From Bacteroidales bacterium (GTDB lineage: Bacteria; Bacteroidota; Bacteroidia; Bacteroidales; WCHB1-69), in assembly GCA_031272415.1 (NCBI GenBank), contig JAISTU010000197.1:1-14478 (forward strand): a DNA stretch of 14,478 bases, in the 5' to 3' direction. The translations under genes and the position numbers were made by a program. Position 1 is the first letter of the stretch; each line of letters opens with the position of its first letter. The notes under the pieces are model-generated. The model saw only the letters and a program-made list of their open reading frames with translations. It was not told the origin of the DNA and made no database searches. Shown here piece after piece: positions 1 to 6,383 of this stretch.

Positions 1-252
1 TGTGAGGTAGGGGGGTACACGGATGCGGAATTGTTTCTATACGAGCGTAATTCTGACGCCATTTCAACCGAAAAAACCCTCCAAAACGAAACCCGAAGAG
101 AGGCTTTAGAAGAAGGAAGAGCAGAAGGAAGAAAAGAATTTATCATAAATGCGTACCAAAATGGTATTTCAATAGAGCAAATTGCAAAAATTGTCCAATT
201 ATCTATTGAAAATGTTACCAAAATTTTAACACAAAATGGAAGAAATATATAG
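1..252 (+). CDS. C-terminal part of an Rpn/PD-(D/E)XK nuclease family transposase-like protein (5' truncated by the window edge)
   Basis: The frame is open from base 1 (TGT GAG GTA...) to the TAG ending at 252, so about 83 C-terminal residues are visible and the real start lies upstream; the internal TTG at 31 is not needed as a start. The visible part has an acidic/basic linker with EEGRAEGRKE, followed by a short helix-turn-helix-like tail (NAYQNGISIEQIAKIVQLS...). A charged EGR-rich linker followed by a 'G-S-I-E-x-I-A' helical tail is typical of the C-terminus of Rpn (recombination-promoting nuclease / putative transposase, PD-(D/E)XK) proteins, which are common and multi-copy in Bacteroidales. 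The nuclease catalytic core would be upstream and is not seen, so activity cannot be judged. Assignment rests on the tail only; any protein with a similar linker is the alternative. Confidence 0.65.
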   Translation, partial: CEVGGYTDAELFLYERNSDAISTEKTLQNETRREALEEGRAEGRKEFIINAYQNGISIEQIAKIVQLSIENVTKILTQNGRNI

Positions 253-459
253 CAATGGAAAATGTGGAAATTCTCACCGTACTTATCATATTCCCGACTT
301 CGACGGTTTCAATTTGTAAACAAAAGAACATCAACACGTTACGATTTAGCGGGGCACTACATTTCAAAAATCCGCTCCTGAAAAATATAAAACACTGATA
401 ATCAATCAGTTAAATTTTTATCAAAATGACAAGCCCGTCAAAGTCGGGAAATAAACGGC
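253..459. other. Intergenic stretch with a distant inverted repeat
   Basis: No convincing gene. It holds a near-perfect 17-nt inverted repeat: 291-307 (TTCCCGACTTCGACGGT) and 434-450 (CCCGTCAAAGTCGGGAA), 15 of 17 positions complementary, separated by 126 nt. A small dyad (actga...tcagt, 393-409) lies between them. It follows a putative Rpn gene and may be a remnant of a repeat or mobile-element end. No terminator-like T-run is present. Confidence 0.4.
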
Positions 460-500
460 AAAAAAACAGAAAAGAGACTACCCCCGAAAGAATAGCCTCT
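460..500 (-). terminator. Rho-independent terminator of the ferredoxin gene
   Basis: On the minus strand the sequence reads AGAGGCTA, a 12-nt loop, then TAGTCTCT (493-500 pairing with 473-480). This is 8 bp with one G-U pair, followed directly by TTT CTG TTTTTTT (472 down to 460). It lies 30 nt past the ferredoxin stop codon. Confidence 0.75.
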
Positions 501-530
501 AAATAAATAAATACGATGTAGTAGTATTAA

Positions 531-701
531 CTATTCTTCTGAAATAGCCTCAACAGGACATACATCCGCGCATGCGCCGCAACTGATGCAGTCGTCAGGA
601 TTGATAGAATATGTATCACCTTCCGAAATCGCACCAACAGGACATTCGCCTGTGCAACTGCCACATGCACAACACTTACTTGAATCAATTTTATAAGCCA
701 T
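531..701 (-). CDS. 2[4Fe-4S] ferredoxin
   Basis: This 56-aa protein (starts MAYKIDSSKC, ends CPVEAISEE) is a low-potential cytoplasmic electron carrier of the clostridial/bacterial 8Fe-8S type. Two complete CxxCxxCxxxCP motifs are visible: C10, C13, C16, C20 and C38, C41, C44, C48, each followed by proline, the normal pattern for two [4Fe-4S] clusters. Length is typical for the family. One extra cysteine (C11) is adjacent to the first ligand. The start is the only ATG giving the canonical N-terminus; no Shine-Dalgarno is seen, as usual in Bacteroidetes. It lies 121 nt downstream of rubrerythrin on the same strand, with a hairpin between them (734-808), and I see no TAnnTTTG box directly upstream. 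It may therefore be expressed by partial readthrough from rubrerythrin. It could supply electrons to pyruvate:ferredoxin oxidoreductase, hydrogenase or Rnf partners; the specific partner is not visible. Confidence 0.95.
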   Translation of the reverse strand: MAYKIDSSKCCACGSCTGECPVGAISEGDTYSINPDDCISCGACADVCPVEAISEE

Positions 702-727
702 AATTTAATTTATATTGTTAACAAATC

Positions 728-808
728 AAAAAAAAGGTAGCAACATTTTCCGCAATAATATATATTACACTTATTACATTCGAGTATAGCGTTCAACATT
801 ACTACCTT
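728..808 (-). terminator. Long-loop hairpin between rubrerythrin and ferredoxin (terminator or attenuator)
   Basis: Arms 795-808 and 734-747 pair over all 14 positions in the minus-strand RNA (AAGGUAGUAAUGUU with AAUGUUGCUACCUU) using three G-U wobbles. The plus-strand RNA would have three mismatches instead, so the structure favours the minus strand. The hairpin is followed by a run of T (728-735 on the complement), giving an intrinsic-terminator shape, though the 47-nt loop is unusually long. It begins 15 nt after the rubrerythrin stop codon and probably ends or attenuates that transcript. Confidence 0.6.
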
Positions 809-822
809 AAAAAACTAAAAAA

Positions 823-1401
823 TCAATAATTTTCCGGTTTCATTTCAAAATAACCTTGTGGATGTCCGCAAGAGGGGCACGCTTGAGGTGCTTTTTCTCC
901 ATAATGCACATAACCACATTTGGTACACATCCACTTTACCTTTTCAGGTTTCTCAAAAACGGTATTGTTTTTAAGATTTTCATACAATCTAAGGTAACGT
1001 GTTTCGTGTTCTTTTTCCACTGTTGCAATCACTCTAAAACGAGCCGCAATTTGAGGAAAACCTTCTTTATCCGCTACTTCGGCAAAATGAGGATACAATT
1101 GAGACCATTCTTCATTTTCTCCTGCCGCTGCTGCTTTTAGATTGGACAATGTATCTCCAATCACACCCGCAGGATATGTCCCTGTAATTTCCACCATTCC
1201 TCCTTCCAAAAAACGGAAAAATGTCTTCCCATGCTGCTCTTCTTGCAAAGCAGTTTCATTAAAAATTTGGGCTATTTGAATAAAACCTTCTTTTTCTGCT
1301 TGTTTGGCAAAAAAAGTATAACGGTTTTTAGCCTGTGATTCGCCGGCAAAAGATGCCAACAAATTCTTCTCTGTCTGAGTTCCTTTTATGCTTTTATCCA
1401 T
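823..1401 (-). CDS. rbr: Rubrerythrin
   Basis: Rubrerythrin is a cytoplasmic non-haem diiron peroxidase that reduces hydrogen peroxide using electrons from rubredoxin or NADH-dependent reductases; it is a main oxidative-stress defence in anaerobes. The 192-aa product has the ferritin-like four-helix diiron domain at about residues 1-145, with ligand candidates E21, E54 and H57 (EEQH motif), E95, E98, E129 and H132 (VEKEHE). The C-terminal rubredoxin-like domain is at about 155-192, with C159/C162 and C175/C178 (two CxxC knuckles) for one Fe(SCys)4 site. Length and domain order match classical rubrerythrin. The start ATG at 1401 fits the family N-terminus and follows a strong Bacteroidetes promoter (1455-1485). 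The ferredoxin downstream on the same strand is a plausible co-regulated electron carrier. No PerR-like operator was recognised. Confidence 0.97.
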   Translation of the reverse strand: MDKSIKGTQTEKNLLASFAGESQAKNRYTFFAKQAEKEGFIQIAQIFNETALQEEQHGKTFFRFLEGGMVEITGTYPAGVIGDTLSNLKAAAAGENEEWSQLYPHFAEVADKEGFPQIAARFRVIATVEKEHETRYLRLYENLKNNTVFEKPEKVKWMCTKCGYVHYGEKAPQACPSCGHPQGYFEMKPENY

Positions 1402-1454
1402 GTTTTTATTTTTAAATTGTTACTAAAAAAAATGTTTTTTTTCTTACCTTTTTG

Positions 1455-1485
1455 CAAATTTACATTTATTTTTGAGTTTTACAAA
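1455..1485 (-). promoter_or_regulatory. Bacteroidetes-type promoter of rubrerythrin
   Basis: On the minus strand a -33 TTTG (1482-1485) and a -7 box TAAATTTG (1455-1462) match the TTTG / TAnnTTTG consensus with the ideal 19-nt spacer. It would start transcription roughly 45-50 nt before the rubrerythrin ATG. Of the boxes in this window this is the only one with both elements well spaced. Confidence 0.75.
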
Positions 1486-1573
1486 AATTTTTATTTTTTG
1501 TCAGTTTATTTTTTTACAAATTTTAAACCATAAAAAAACGTTTATTGATTGATATACAGTCTATTATGAAAAT

Positions 1574-3250
1574 TTACTCCATCAATTTTTTATATCTAAA
1601 CTTTTTAGGGGCATTATTTCCCAAACGTTTGAGTCGATTTTCTTCATATTCCGTATAATTTCCATCAAAAAAATACACTTGTGAGTCGCCCTCAAAAGCA
1701 AGTATATGAGTACAAATGCGGTCTAAAAACCATCTATCATGTGAAATTATCACCGCACAGCCGGCAAAATTTTCCAATGCCTCTTCCAATGCACGTAATG
1801 TATTGACATCTATATCATTAGTAGGCTCGTCAAGCAACAATACATTGGCTTCTGACTTCAATGCCATTGCCAAATGCAGACGATTGCGTTCACCCCCTGA
1901 CAGCACACCCGTTTTTTTGCCCTGTTCTGCCCCCGTAAAGTTAAATCGAGCAATGTATGCCCGCGAATTGATTAAACGACCGCCTAACATTATCTGCTCT
2001 TGTCCGCCACAAACTACCTCCCAAACCGATTTTTCGGGGTCAATTTCCGTATGTTGCTGGTCTACATAGCCCAATTTGACAGTTTGACCAACCTTAAATT
2101 CCCCTTTTTCTGGTTTATCTAAACCCATTATGAGCCTAAAAAGTGTTGTTTTTCCTGCCCCATTGGGTCCTATCACTCCGATAATGGCATTTGGGGGCAA
2201 CACAAAATTGAGATTTTCATACAACAACTTCTCTGAAAATGATTTAGATACATTTATAGCCTCAATAACATCATCTCCCAAACGGGGTCCGTTAGGAATA
2301 AAAATTTCTAATTTTTCCTCTTTTTCTTTGGTATCTTCATTGAGCAATCTATCGTATGCGTTCAAACGTGCTTTGGATTTTGCTTGTCTGGCTTTGGGCG
2401 ACATCCTTACCCATTCGAGTTCTCTTTCAAGTGTTTTTTGACGTTTAGATTCCTGTTTTTGCTCCATTTTTAAGCGATTGGCTTTTTGTTCTAACCAAGA
2501 GGAATAATTTCCTTGCCACGGAATGCCCTCACCTCTATCCAATTCGAGTATCCATCCGGCTACATTATCCAAAAAATAACGGTCATGTGTAACCGCAATT
2601 ACCGTTCCTTTATATTGTTTGAGGTGCATTTCGAGCCATTGTACCGATTCGGCATCCAAATGGTTGGTAGGCTCGTCTAAAAGCAGTATATCAGGCTCTT
2701 GCAACAACAATCTGCACAATGCAACTCTCCTTCGCTCGCCGCCCGAAAGATGTGCCACCAACATATCCGCATCAGGGCAATTCAAAGCATCCATAGCACG
2801 CTCCAATTTGGCATCCAATTCCCAGGCATCATGTTGCTCAATCAGTTCCGTTAATTCGCCTTGTCGTGCAATCAATTTATCCATTTGCTCATCAGACATC
2901 GGCTCTGCAAAACGATTGTTAACGGCTTCATATTCTTGCAAAATATTTTGTATTTCGCTCACCCCTTCCAACACTATTTCTTTGACACTCTTTGTGTTAT
3001 CTAATACAGGCTCTTGCGGTAAATAGCCTACCGAATAACCCGGTGAAAAAACTACTTCCCCCGAAAAAGATTTGTCTTCACCAGCAATAATTTTCAAAAG
3101 CGAAGATTTTCCGGCTCCATTTAACCCTAAAACACCTATTTTTGCCCCATAATAAAAGGACAAATAAATATTTTTTAATACTTGTTTTGCGGGGGGATAT
3201 GTTTTGCTTACCCCCACCATCGAAAAAATTATTTTCTTATCATCTGCCAT
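1574..3250 (-). CDS. ettA: Energy-dependent translational throttle protein EttA (ABC-F ATPase)
   Basis: This is a soluble ABC-F protein with two ATPase domains that binds the ribosomal E site and gates the first steps of elongation according to ATP/ADP ratio. With the ATG at 3250 it has 558 aa (E. coli EttA 555). First domain: Walker A GLNGAGKSS at 42-50, signature LSGGERRR at 168-175, Walker B DEPTNHLD at 192-199. Second domain: GPNGAGKTT at 361-369, LSGGERNR at 450-457, DEPTNDID at 474-481. No membrane segments. The linker between domains contains ELEWVRMSPKARQAKSKARL, the interdomain (PtIM) signature that separates EttA from Uup and other ABC-F members. A GTG at 3265 would add five residues (MYFCN) but has no family support. 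A TATTTTTG box at 3255-3262 resembles a -7 element but sits too close to the ATG to be convincing. Rubrerythrin lies 172 nt downstream with its own promoter. Confidence 0.95.
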   Translation of the reverse strand: MADDKKIIFSMVGVSKTYPPAKQVLKNIYLSFYYGAKIGVLGLNGAGKSSLLKIIAGEDKSFSGEVVFSPGYSVGYLPQEPVLDNTKSVKEIVLEGVSEIQNILQEYEAVNNRFAEPMSDEQMDKLIARQGELTELIEQHDAWELDAKLERAMDALNCPDADMLVAHLSGGERRRVALCRLLLQEPDILLLDEPTNHLDAESVQWLEMHLKQYKGTVIAVTHDRYFLDNVAGWILELDRGEGIPWQGNYSSWLEQKANRLKMEQKQESKRQKTLERELEWVRMSPKARQAKSKARLNAYDRLLNEDTKEKEEKLEIFIPNGPRLGDDVIEAINVSKSFSEKLLYENLNFVLPPNAIIGVIGPNGAGKTTLFRLIMGLDKPEKGEFKVGQTVKLGYVDQQHTEIDPEKSVWEVVCGGQEQIMLGGRLINSRAYIARFNFTGAEQGKKTGVLSGGERNRLHLAMALKSEANVLLLDEPTNDIDVNTLRALEEALENFAGCAVIISHDRWFLDRICTHILAFEGDSQVYFFDGNYTEYEENRLKRLGNNAPKKFRYKKLME

Positions 3251-3343
3251 ATTACAAAAATACACATTTTTTTGAGTTGAGAGTTGAAAAGGGAAAGTTT
3301 TTAATTAAAAATGGAGAATTAAGAATTGAGAATGGAGAATTAC

Positions 3344-3410
3344 ACAATTTTAGAATGTTTTTATCCCAAAATGCAAAAAAAATCTCTACACTCTTCACTC
3401 TGAAAAAAAA
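3344..3410 (+). repeat. Dispersed repeat R1, copy 1
   Basis: The unit begins ACAATTTTAGAA, continues through ATCCCAAAATGCAAAAAA, and ends in a CTCTACACTCTTCACTCT-type tract and CTGAAAAAA. A second direct copy is at 3694-3766 and an inverted copy at 10190-10251. Confidence 0.8.
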
Positions 3411-3535
3411 CTTATTTATCAAGGTTCCCTTAGTAGCAAGGATTTTGCTCTTAATTTCCCTTATTAACTTATTAACAAAAATAAGGGTAATGGTGGGGGT
3501 ATTTTTTTGCTACTAAGGGTGCTTTAGTAAATAAG
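3411..3535 (+). repeat. Large imperfect hairpin element (MITE-like or structured RNA)
   Basis: The outer arms CTTATTTA (3411-3418) and TAAATAAG (3528-3535) are perfect complements. After eight positions on each side comes a perfect 13-bp inverted repeat, CCCTTAGTAGCAA (3427-3439) with TTGCTACTAAGGG (3507-3519). Six of the eight intervening positions pair in a plus-strand RNA if G-U is allowed, giving about 27 of 29 paired. An internal 8-bp hairpin, CCCTTATT (3458-3465) with AATAAGGG (3480-3487), sits in the loop. No protein-coding content. Function unknown. Confidence 0.75.
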
Positions 3536-3570
3536 GGATTTTTAGTTTGTTAAAATCGTAAAATCTTCTT

Positions 3571-3606
3571 AATCATGTTAATTATTCCAAATCACAGTTC
3601 AGACAA
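3571..3606 (+). repeat. Dispersed repeat R2, copy 1
   Basis: Begins AATCATGTTAATTATTCC and ends CAGTTCAGACAA; matches R2 copy 2 at 3661-3697. From general knowledge, similar AATCATG...GTTCAGACA strings are scattered in Bacteroidetes intergenic DNA. Confidence 0.6.
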
Positions 3607-3613
3607 AGGGAAA

Positions 3614-3641
3614 GTAGAGACGCTGCATGCAACGTCTTTAC
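3614..3641. repeat. 28-nt palindromic repeat
   Basis: GTAGAGACGCTGCA (3614-3627) and TGCAACGTCTTTAC (3628-3641) form a 14-position dyad with one G-T and one C-A opposition, centred on TGCATGCA. It resembles the short GTAGAGACG...CGTCTCTAC hairpin repeats found in many copies in some cyanobacterial and Bacteroidetes genomes. There is no T-run, so it is not a terminator. Confidence 0.65.
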
Positions 3642-3660
3642 ATTATAGAATAATCAAGGT

Positions 3661-3697
3661 AATCATATAAATCTTGTGAAAATCGTGGTTCAGACAA
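3661..3697 (+). repeat. Dispersed repeat R2, copy 2
   Basis: Begins AATCATATAAATCTTGTG and ends GTGGTTCAGACAA; same family as 3571-3606. Its last bases run into R1 copy 2. Confidence 0.6.
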
Positions 3698-3766
3698 TTT
3701 TTAGAACGTTTTTCTCCCCAAAATGCAAAAAAACTCTTCACTCTTCACTCTCCACTCTGAAAAAAA
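3694..3766 (+). repeat. Dispersed repeat R1, copy 2
   Basis: Starts ACAATTTTTAGAACG, keeps the CCAAAATGCAAAAAAA core and a slightly longer CTCTTCACTCTTCACTCT tract, and ends CTGAAAAAA. It is a direct repeat of 3344-3410; together the two copies enclose 3411-3693. Confidence 0.8.
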
Positions 3767-3817
3767 GCAATAATTTTACTTTTTATGCGTTATAGTTAAT
3801 TATAAAAAAGATATTTA

Positions 3818-5665
3818 ATGGTGATTAACAGAATATTAAAAAGATTTTTAGGAGGAATATTTTTTGTAATTTTGACGGCAAATTTGTACGCCCAGCAAGT
3901 GAGTGAACAATTAGCCTATCAATATTTTAGAGATGGTGAATTTGAAAAGGCGGCAGCAACTTTTGAGGAACTGCATAAACAATTCCCTGAAAATGTGAAT
4001 ATTTATGTATTTTATATAAGAAGTTTGTTGCAAAGTGGGCAATTTAAAGATGCTGAAAAAGTAGCCCAACGTCAATACAAAAAATATCCCGCCGTGTTGA
4101 GATATGGAATAGATTATGGTTATGTGCTTGAAACTGTGGGCGAAACTGCAAAAGCACAAAAACAATATGAGGAAACGATTTTGGGACTGAAAAACAACAA
4201 TGTAGCCGTGCATGAATTGGCGAACACATTTCGGTCGTACAATTTGTTGGATTATGCTCTCAAAACCTATCAACAAGGGCGAAAATTGAGCAATCAACAA
4301 AACATCTATTGTGCCGAAATTGCAGGTATTTATGAGGTTTTAAAAAATTATAAAGCCGCCATGAGCGAATACCTTAACTTATTGTCTTTCAATGATAAAA
4401 TGTTGGAATTTGTACAATCACGTTTGCTGAATTGGTTAGCCGGTGAAGATGAGGCAACATGTAGCGAAATCATACGCACCTCTACCCTCAAAGCGATGGG
4501 AAAAGAGCCTGATAAGATAGTTTATGAGTCTTTATTGATTTGGTATTCAATGCAAAAGAAAGATTTTATGGGGGCTATCAAATTGGCAAAAGCGATGGAT
4601 AAACGGTACAAAACAGGCGGTCAGGAGGTGTATAAATTGGCACTCATTGCGGCTCAAAATTTGGACTATACCGCCGCCGAAGACGCTTGTAACTATATAT
4701 TAAGTTTAAGTGTAGGCGATTGGCACTCTCCCTATCGGCAACAGGCGGAATTGCTGTTGCTCTCTGTTCGTTTGGATGAGGCAATTGCTGCGTATCCTAC
4801 TGATAATGCGGTAAATAAACAAATTGACAAAGACATAGAAACCTACATTGCCGACCAAACACTCAATGGGAACAATTTTGCGCTTTATAGAAAATGGTTA
4901 TGGTTTAAATCTGCGTTTTTAAATCAAATGGATGTATCTAAAACATTGATTAACAAGCGATTAGAAGAAAATACATTACCTATTAGAGAAAAATCCATGC
5001 TCAAAATTGATTTGGGGGATATTTTGCAGTTGGAGGATGATGTTTGGGAGGCGACATTGCTTTATTCGCAGGTAGAAAAGGATTTTCCCAATGATACTTT
5101 GGGACAATATGCGAAGTTCAAAAATGCCAAACTTTCGTTTCATATCGGCGAATTTGAGTGGGCAAAGGCGCAATTGGACGTTTTACGGGCAGCGACTTCC
5201 AAATTGATAGCCAATGATGCGATGTATTTTTCGCTGCTCATTTTTGATAATACGGATGACGAAGACTCGGTCAATGTGGCATTAAAACAGTTTGCCAAAG
5301 CCGATTTTTTGATGGAATGCCACCGTTGGGACGAAGCCTCTATAATGTTGGATTCTGTTGAAAAGCAAGCACTTTATCATTCGCTTTTAGATGATGTTTT
5401 GTATAGAAAAGCCCATATTGCGGTCGCTCAACAACAATATTGGAAGGCAGATAGTCTTTATAATCAATTGATTACAAATTACGCATACGATTTATTAGCC
5501 GATGATGCCCTTTTTGAGAGAGCAAAATTGCATGAAATTTATCTCAAAGACCCGCTGCAAGCAATGGATTTGTACCAAAAATTGCTCATCACTTACCCTG
5601 AAAGCATCTATGCCGCAGACGCAAGGAAAAATTTTAGAATACTCAGAGGCGATACAATGCAGTAG
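3818..5665 (+). CDS. Exported tetratricopeptide-repeat (TPR) protein
   Basis: This is a 615-aa helical-repeat protein. Residues 1-25 form a Sec signal peptide: basic start (NRILKR), hydrophobic core (FLGGIFFVILTANL), then AYA before QQ, so it should be exported to the periplasm or outer membrane. From about residue 28 onward it is a chain of TPR-like pairs, for example the segment starting YQYFRDGEFEKAAATFEEL (about 35-53), a second at about 60-100, and a well-formed C-terminal pair containing DPLQAMDLYQKLLITYPES. That last part resembles the TPRs of BamD and the CpoB/YbgF proteins. TPR proteins are scaffolds for protein assembly; no catalytic motif is visible and the partner is unknown. It is the first gene of a probable operon: yggS follows after 34 nt and argS after that. 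The start ATG at 3818 gives the proper signal peptide; a GTG directly after it is an alternative. Confidence 0.85.
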   Translation: MVINRILKRFLGGIFFVILTANLYAQQVSEQLAYQYFRDGEFEKAAATFEELHKQFPENVNIYVFYIRSLLQSGQFKDAEKVAQRQYKKYPAVLRYGIDYGYVLETVGETAKAQKQYEETILGLKNNNVAVHELANTFRSYNLLDYALKTYQQGRKLSNQQNIYCAEIAGIYEVLKNYKAAMSEYLNLLSFNDKMLEFVQSRLLNWLAGEDEATCSEIIRTSTLKAMGKEPDKIVYESLLIWYSMQKKDFMGAIKLAKAMDKRYKTGGQEVYKLALIAAQNLDYTAAEDACNYILSLSVGDWHSPYRQQAELLLLSVRLDEAIAAYPTDNAVNKQIDKDIETYIADQTLNGNNFALYRKWLWFKSAFLNQMDVSKTLINKRLEENTLPIREKSMLKIDLGDILQLEDDVWEATLLYSQVEKDFPNDTLGQYAKFKNAKLSFHIGEFEWAKAQLDVLRAATSKLIANDAMYFSLLIFDNTDDEDSVNVALKQFAKADFLMECHRWDEASIMLDSVEKQALYHSLLDDVLYRKAHIAVAQQQYWKADSLYNQLITNYAYDLLADDALFERAKLHEIYLKDPLQAMDLYQKLLITYPESIYAADARKNFRILRGDTMQ

Positions 5666-5699
5666 GAAATGAAAAAAATAACAGAATTAAAGAAAAAAA

Positions 5700-6371
5700 A
5701 TGATAAATATAGTTGAAAATATTCAAAAATTACGGACACAAATACCTGATAATGTGGCACTTATTGCTGTTTCTAAATTTAAATCGGAGGCAGAAATTTT
5801 GCAAGTTTATCAGACCGGACAAAGACTTTTTGGCGAAAATAAAGCACAAGAAATGGCAAATAAAGCACAAAATTTGCCAAAAGATATTCAGTGGCATTTT
5901 ATTGGACATCTGCAAACCAATAAAATCAAATACATTATTCCCTTTGTTACAAAAATACAAAGCATTGATTCTCAATATCTTTTGAAAGAAGTCAACCGTT
6001 TGGCAGCAAAAAATGAAAGGATAGTCGATTGTTTGTTACAGTTTCACATTGCGGAAGAGGAAACCAAATTCGGATTTTCGTTGGAAGAAGCAGAAAAGAT
6101 GTTGAAAAGCACTGATTATCAAACTTTTAACAACATCAGAATTTGCGGTGTAATGGGTATGGCGACTTTTACGGATAATGTGTCGCAAATTAGAGCAGAA
6201 TTTAAAAATCTTAATCAATATTTTCATTACCTCAAAGAAAATTATTTTTCACAACAGCCTCATTTTGTTGATATTTCAATGGGAATGAGTGATGATTATC
6301 ATATTGCCATCGAAGAAGGGGCGACTTTGGTACGCATCGGGAGCGTTATTTTTGGGGCAAGGAACAGTTAA
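5700..6371 (+). CDS. yggS: YggS/PROSC-family pyridoxal-5'-phosphate-binding homeostasis protein
   Basis: This 223-aa cytoplasmic protein has the fold-type III (alanine racemase-like TIM barrel) signature of the YggS/YlmE/PLPBP family, which binds PLP without known catalysis and keeps PLP and amino/keto-acid pools balanced. Visible motifs are AVSKFK with the PLP Schiff-base lysine K26, FGENKAQE (44-51), WHFIGHLQTNK (65-75), CGVMGMA in the middle, and the C-terminal SMGMSDDY...GATLVRIGSVIFG phosphate-binding region (193-219). Length and motif order are normal for the family. It lies 34 nt after the TPR gene and 12 nt before argS, suggesting one transcript; nothing suggests a dedicated role with either neighbour. 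A +1-frame ORF inside it is a shadow. Confidence 0.95.
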   Translation: MINIVENIQKLRTQIPDNVALIAVSKFKSEAEILQVYQTGQRLFGENKAQEMANKAQNLPKDIQWHFIGHLQTNKIKYIIPFVTKIQSIDSQYLLKEVNRLAAKNERIVDCLLQFHIAEEETKFGFSLEEAEKMLKSTDYQTFNNIRICGVMGMATFTDNVSQIRAEFKNLNQYFHYLKENYFSQQPHFVDISMGMSDDYHIAIEEGATLVRIGSVIFGARNS

Positions 6372-6383
6372 AACAAATTATTT

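Larger units (their letters stand above)
3251..3817. other. Divergent intergenic region filled with dispersed repeats
   Basis: 567 nt between ettA (minus) and the TPR gene (plus). It contains, in order: a low-complexity stretch of GAGAATT/GAATTGA-like units (about 3271-3342), repeat R1 copy 1 (3344-3410), a large hairpin element (3411-3535), repeat R2 copy 1 (3571-3606), a palindromic repeat (3614-3641), R2 copy 2 (3661-3697) and R1 copy 2 (3694-3766). No convincing coding sequence. No clear TAnnTTTG box was found upstream of the TPR gene. Confidence 0.7.

Noticed and set aside
3251..3265. GTG at 3265 as the start of ettA
   Set aside because: It adds five residues without family support; the ATG at 3250 gives the expected length.
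3142..3516. Plus-strand ORF of 124 codons upstream of the TPR gene
   Set aside because: It begins antisense inside ettA, runs through low-complexity and repeat DNA, and has no family features.
3571..3697. CRISPR-like array from the R2 and R1 repeats
   Set aside because: Only two diverged copies per repeat, no regular spacers and no cas genes.
3790..3805. AT-only dyad TTATAGTTAATTATAA before the TPR gene as an operator
   Set aside because: Low complexity in a very AT-rich region; chance is sufficient.
5669..5716. 15-codon ORF between the TPR gene and yggS
   Set aside because: Lysine-rich, very short, overlaps the yggS start; no sign of selection.
5713..5985. Plus-strand ORF of 90 codons inside yggS
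   Set aside because: Out-of-frame shadow of a well-supported gene.
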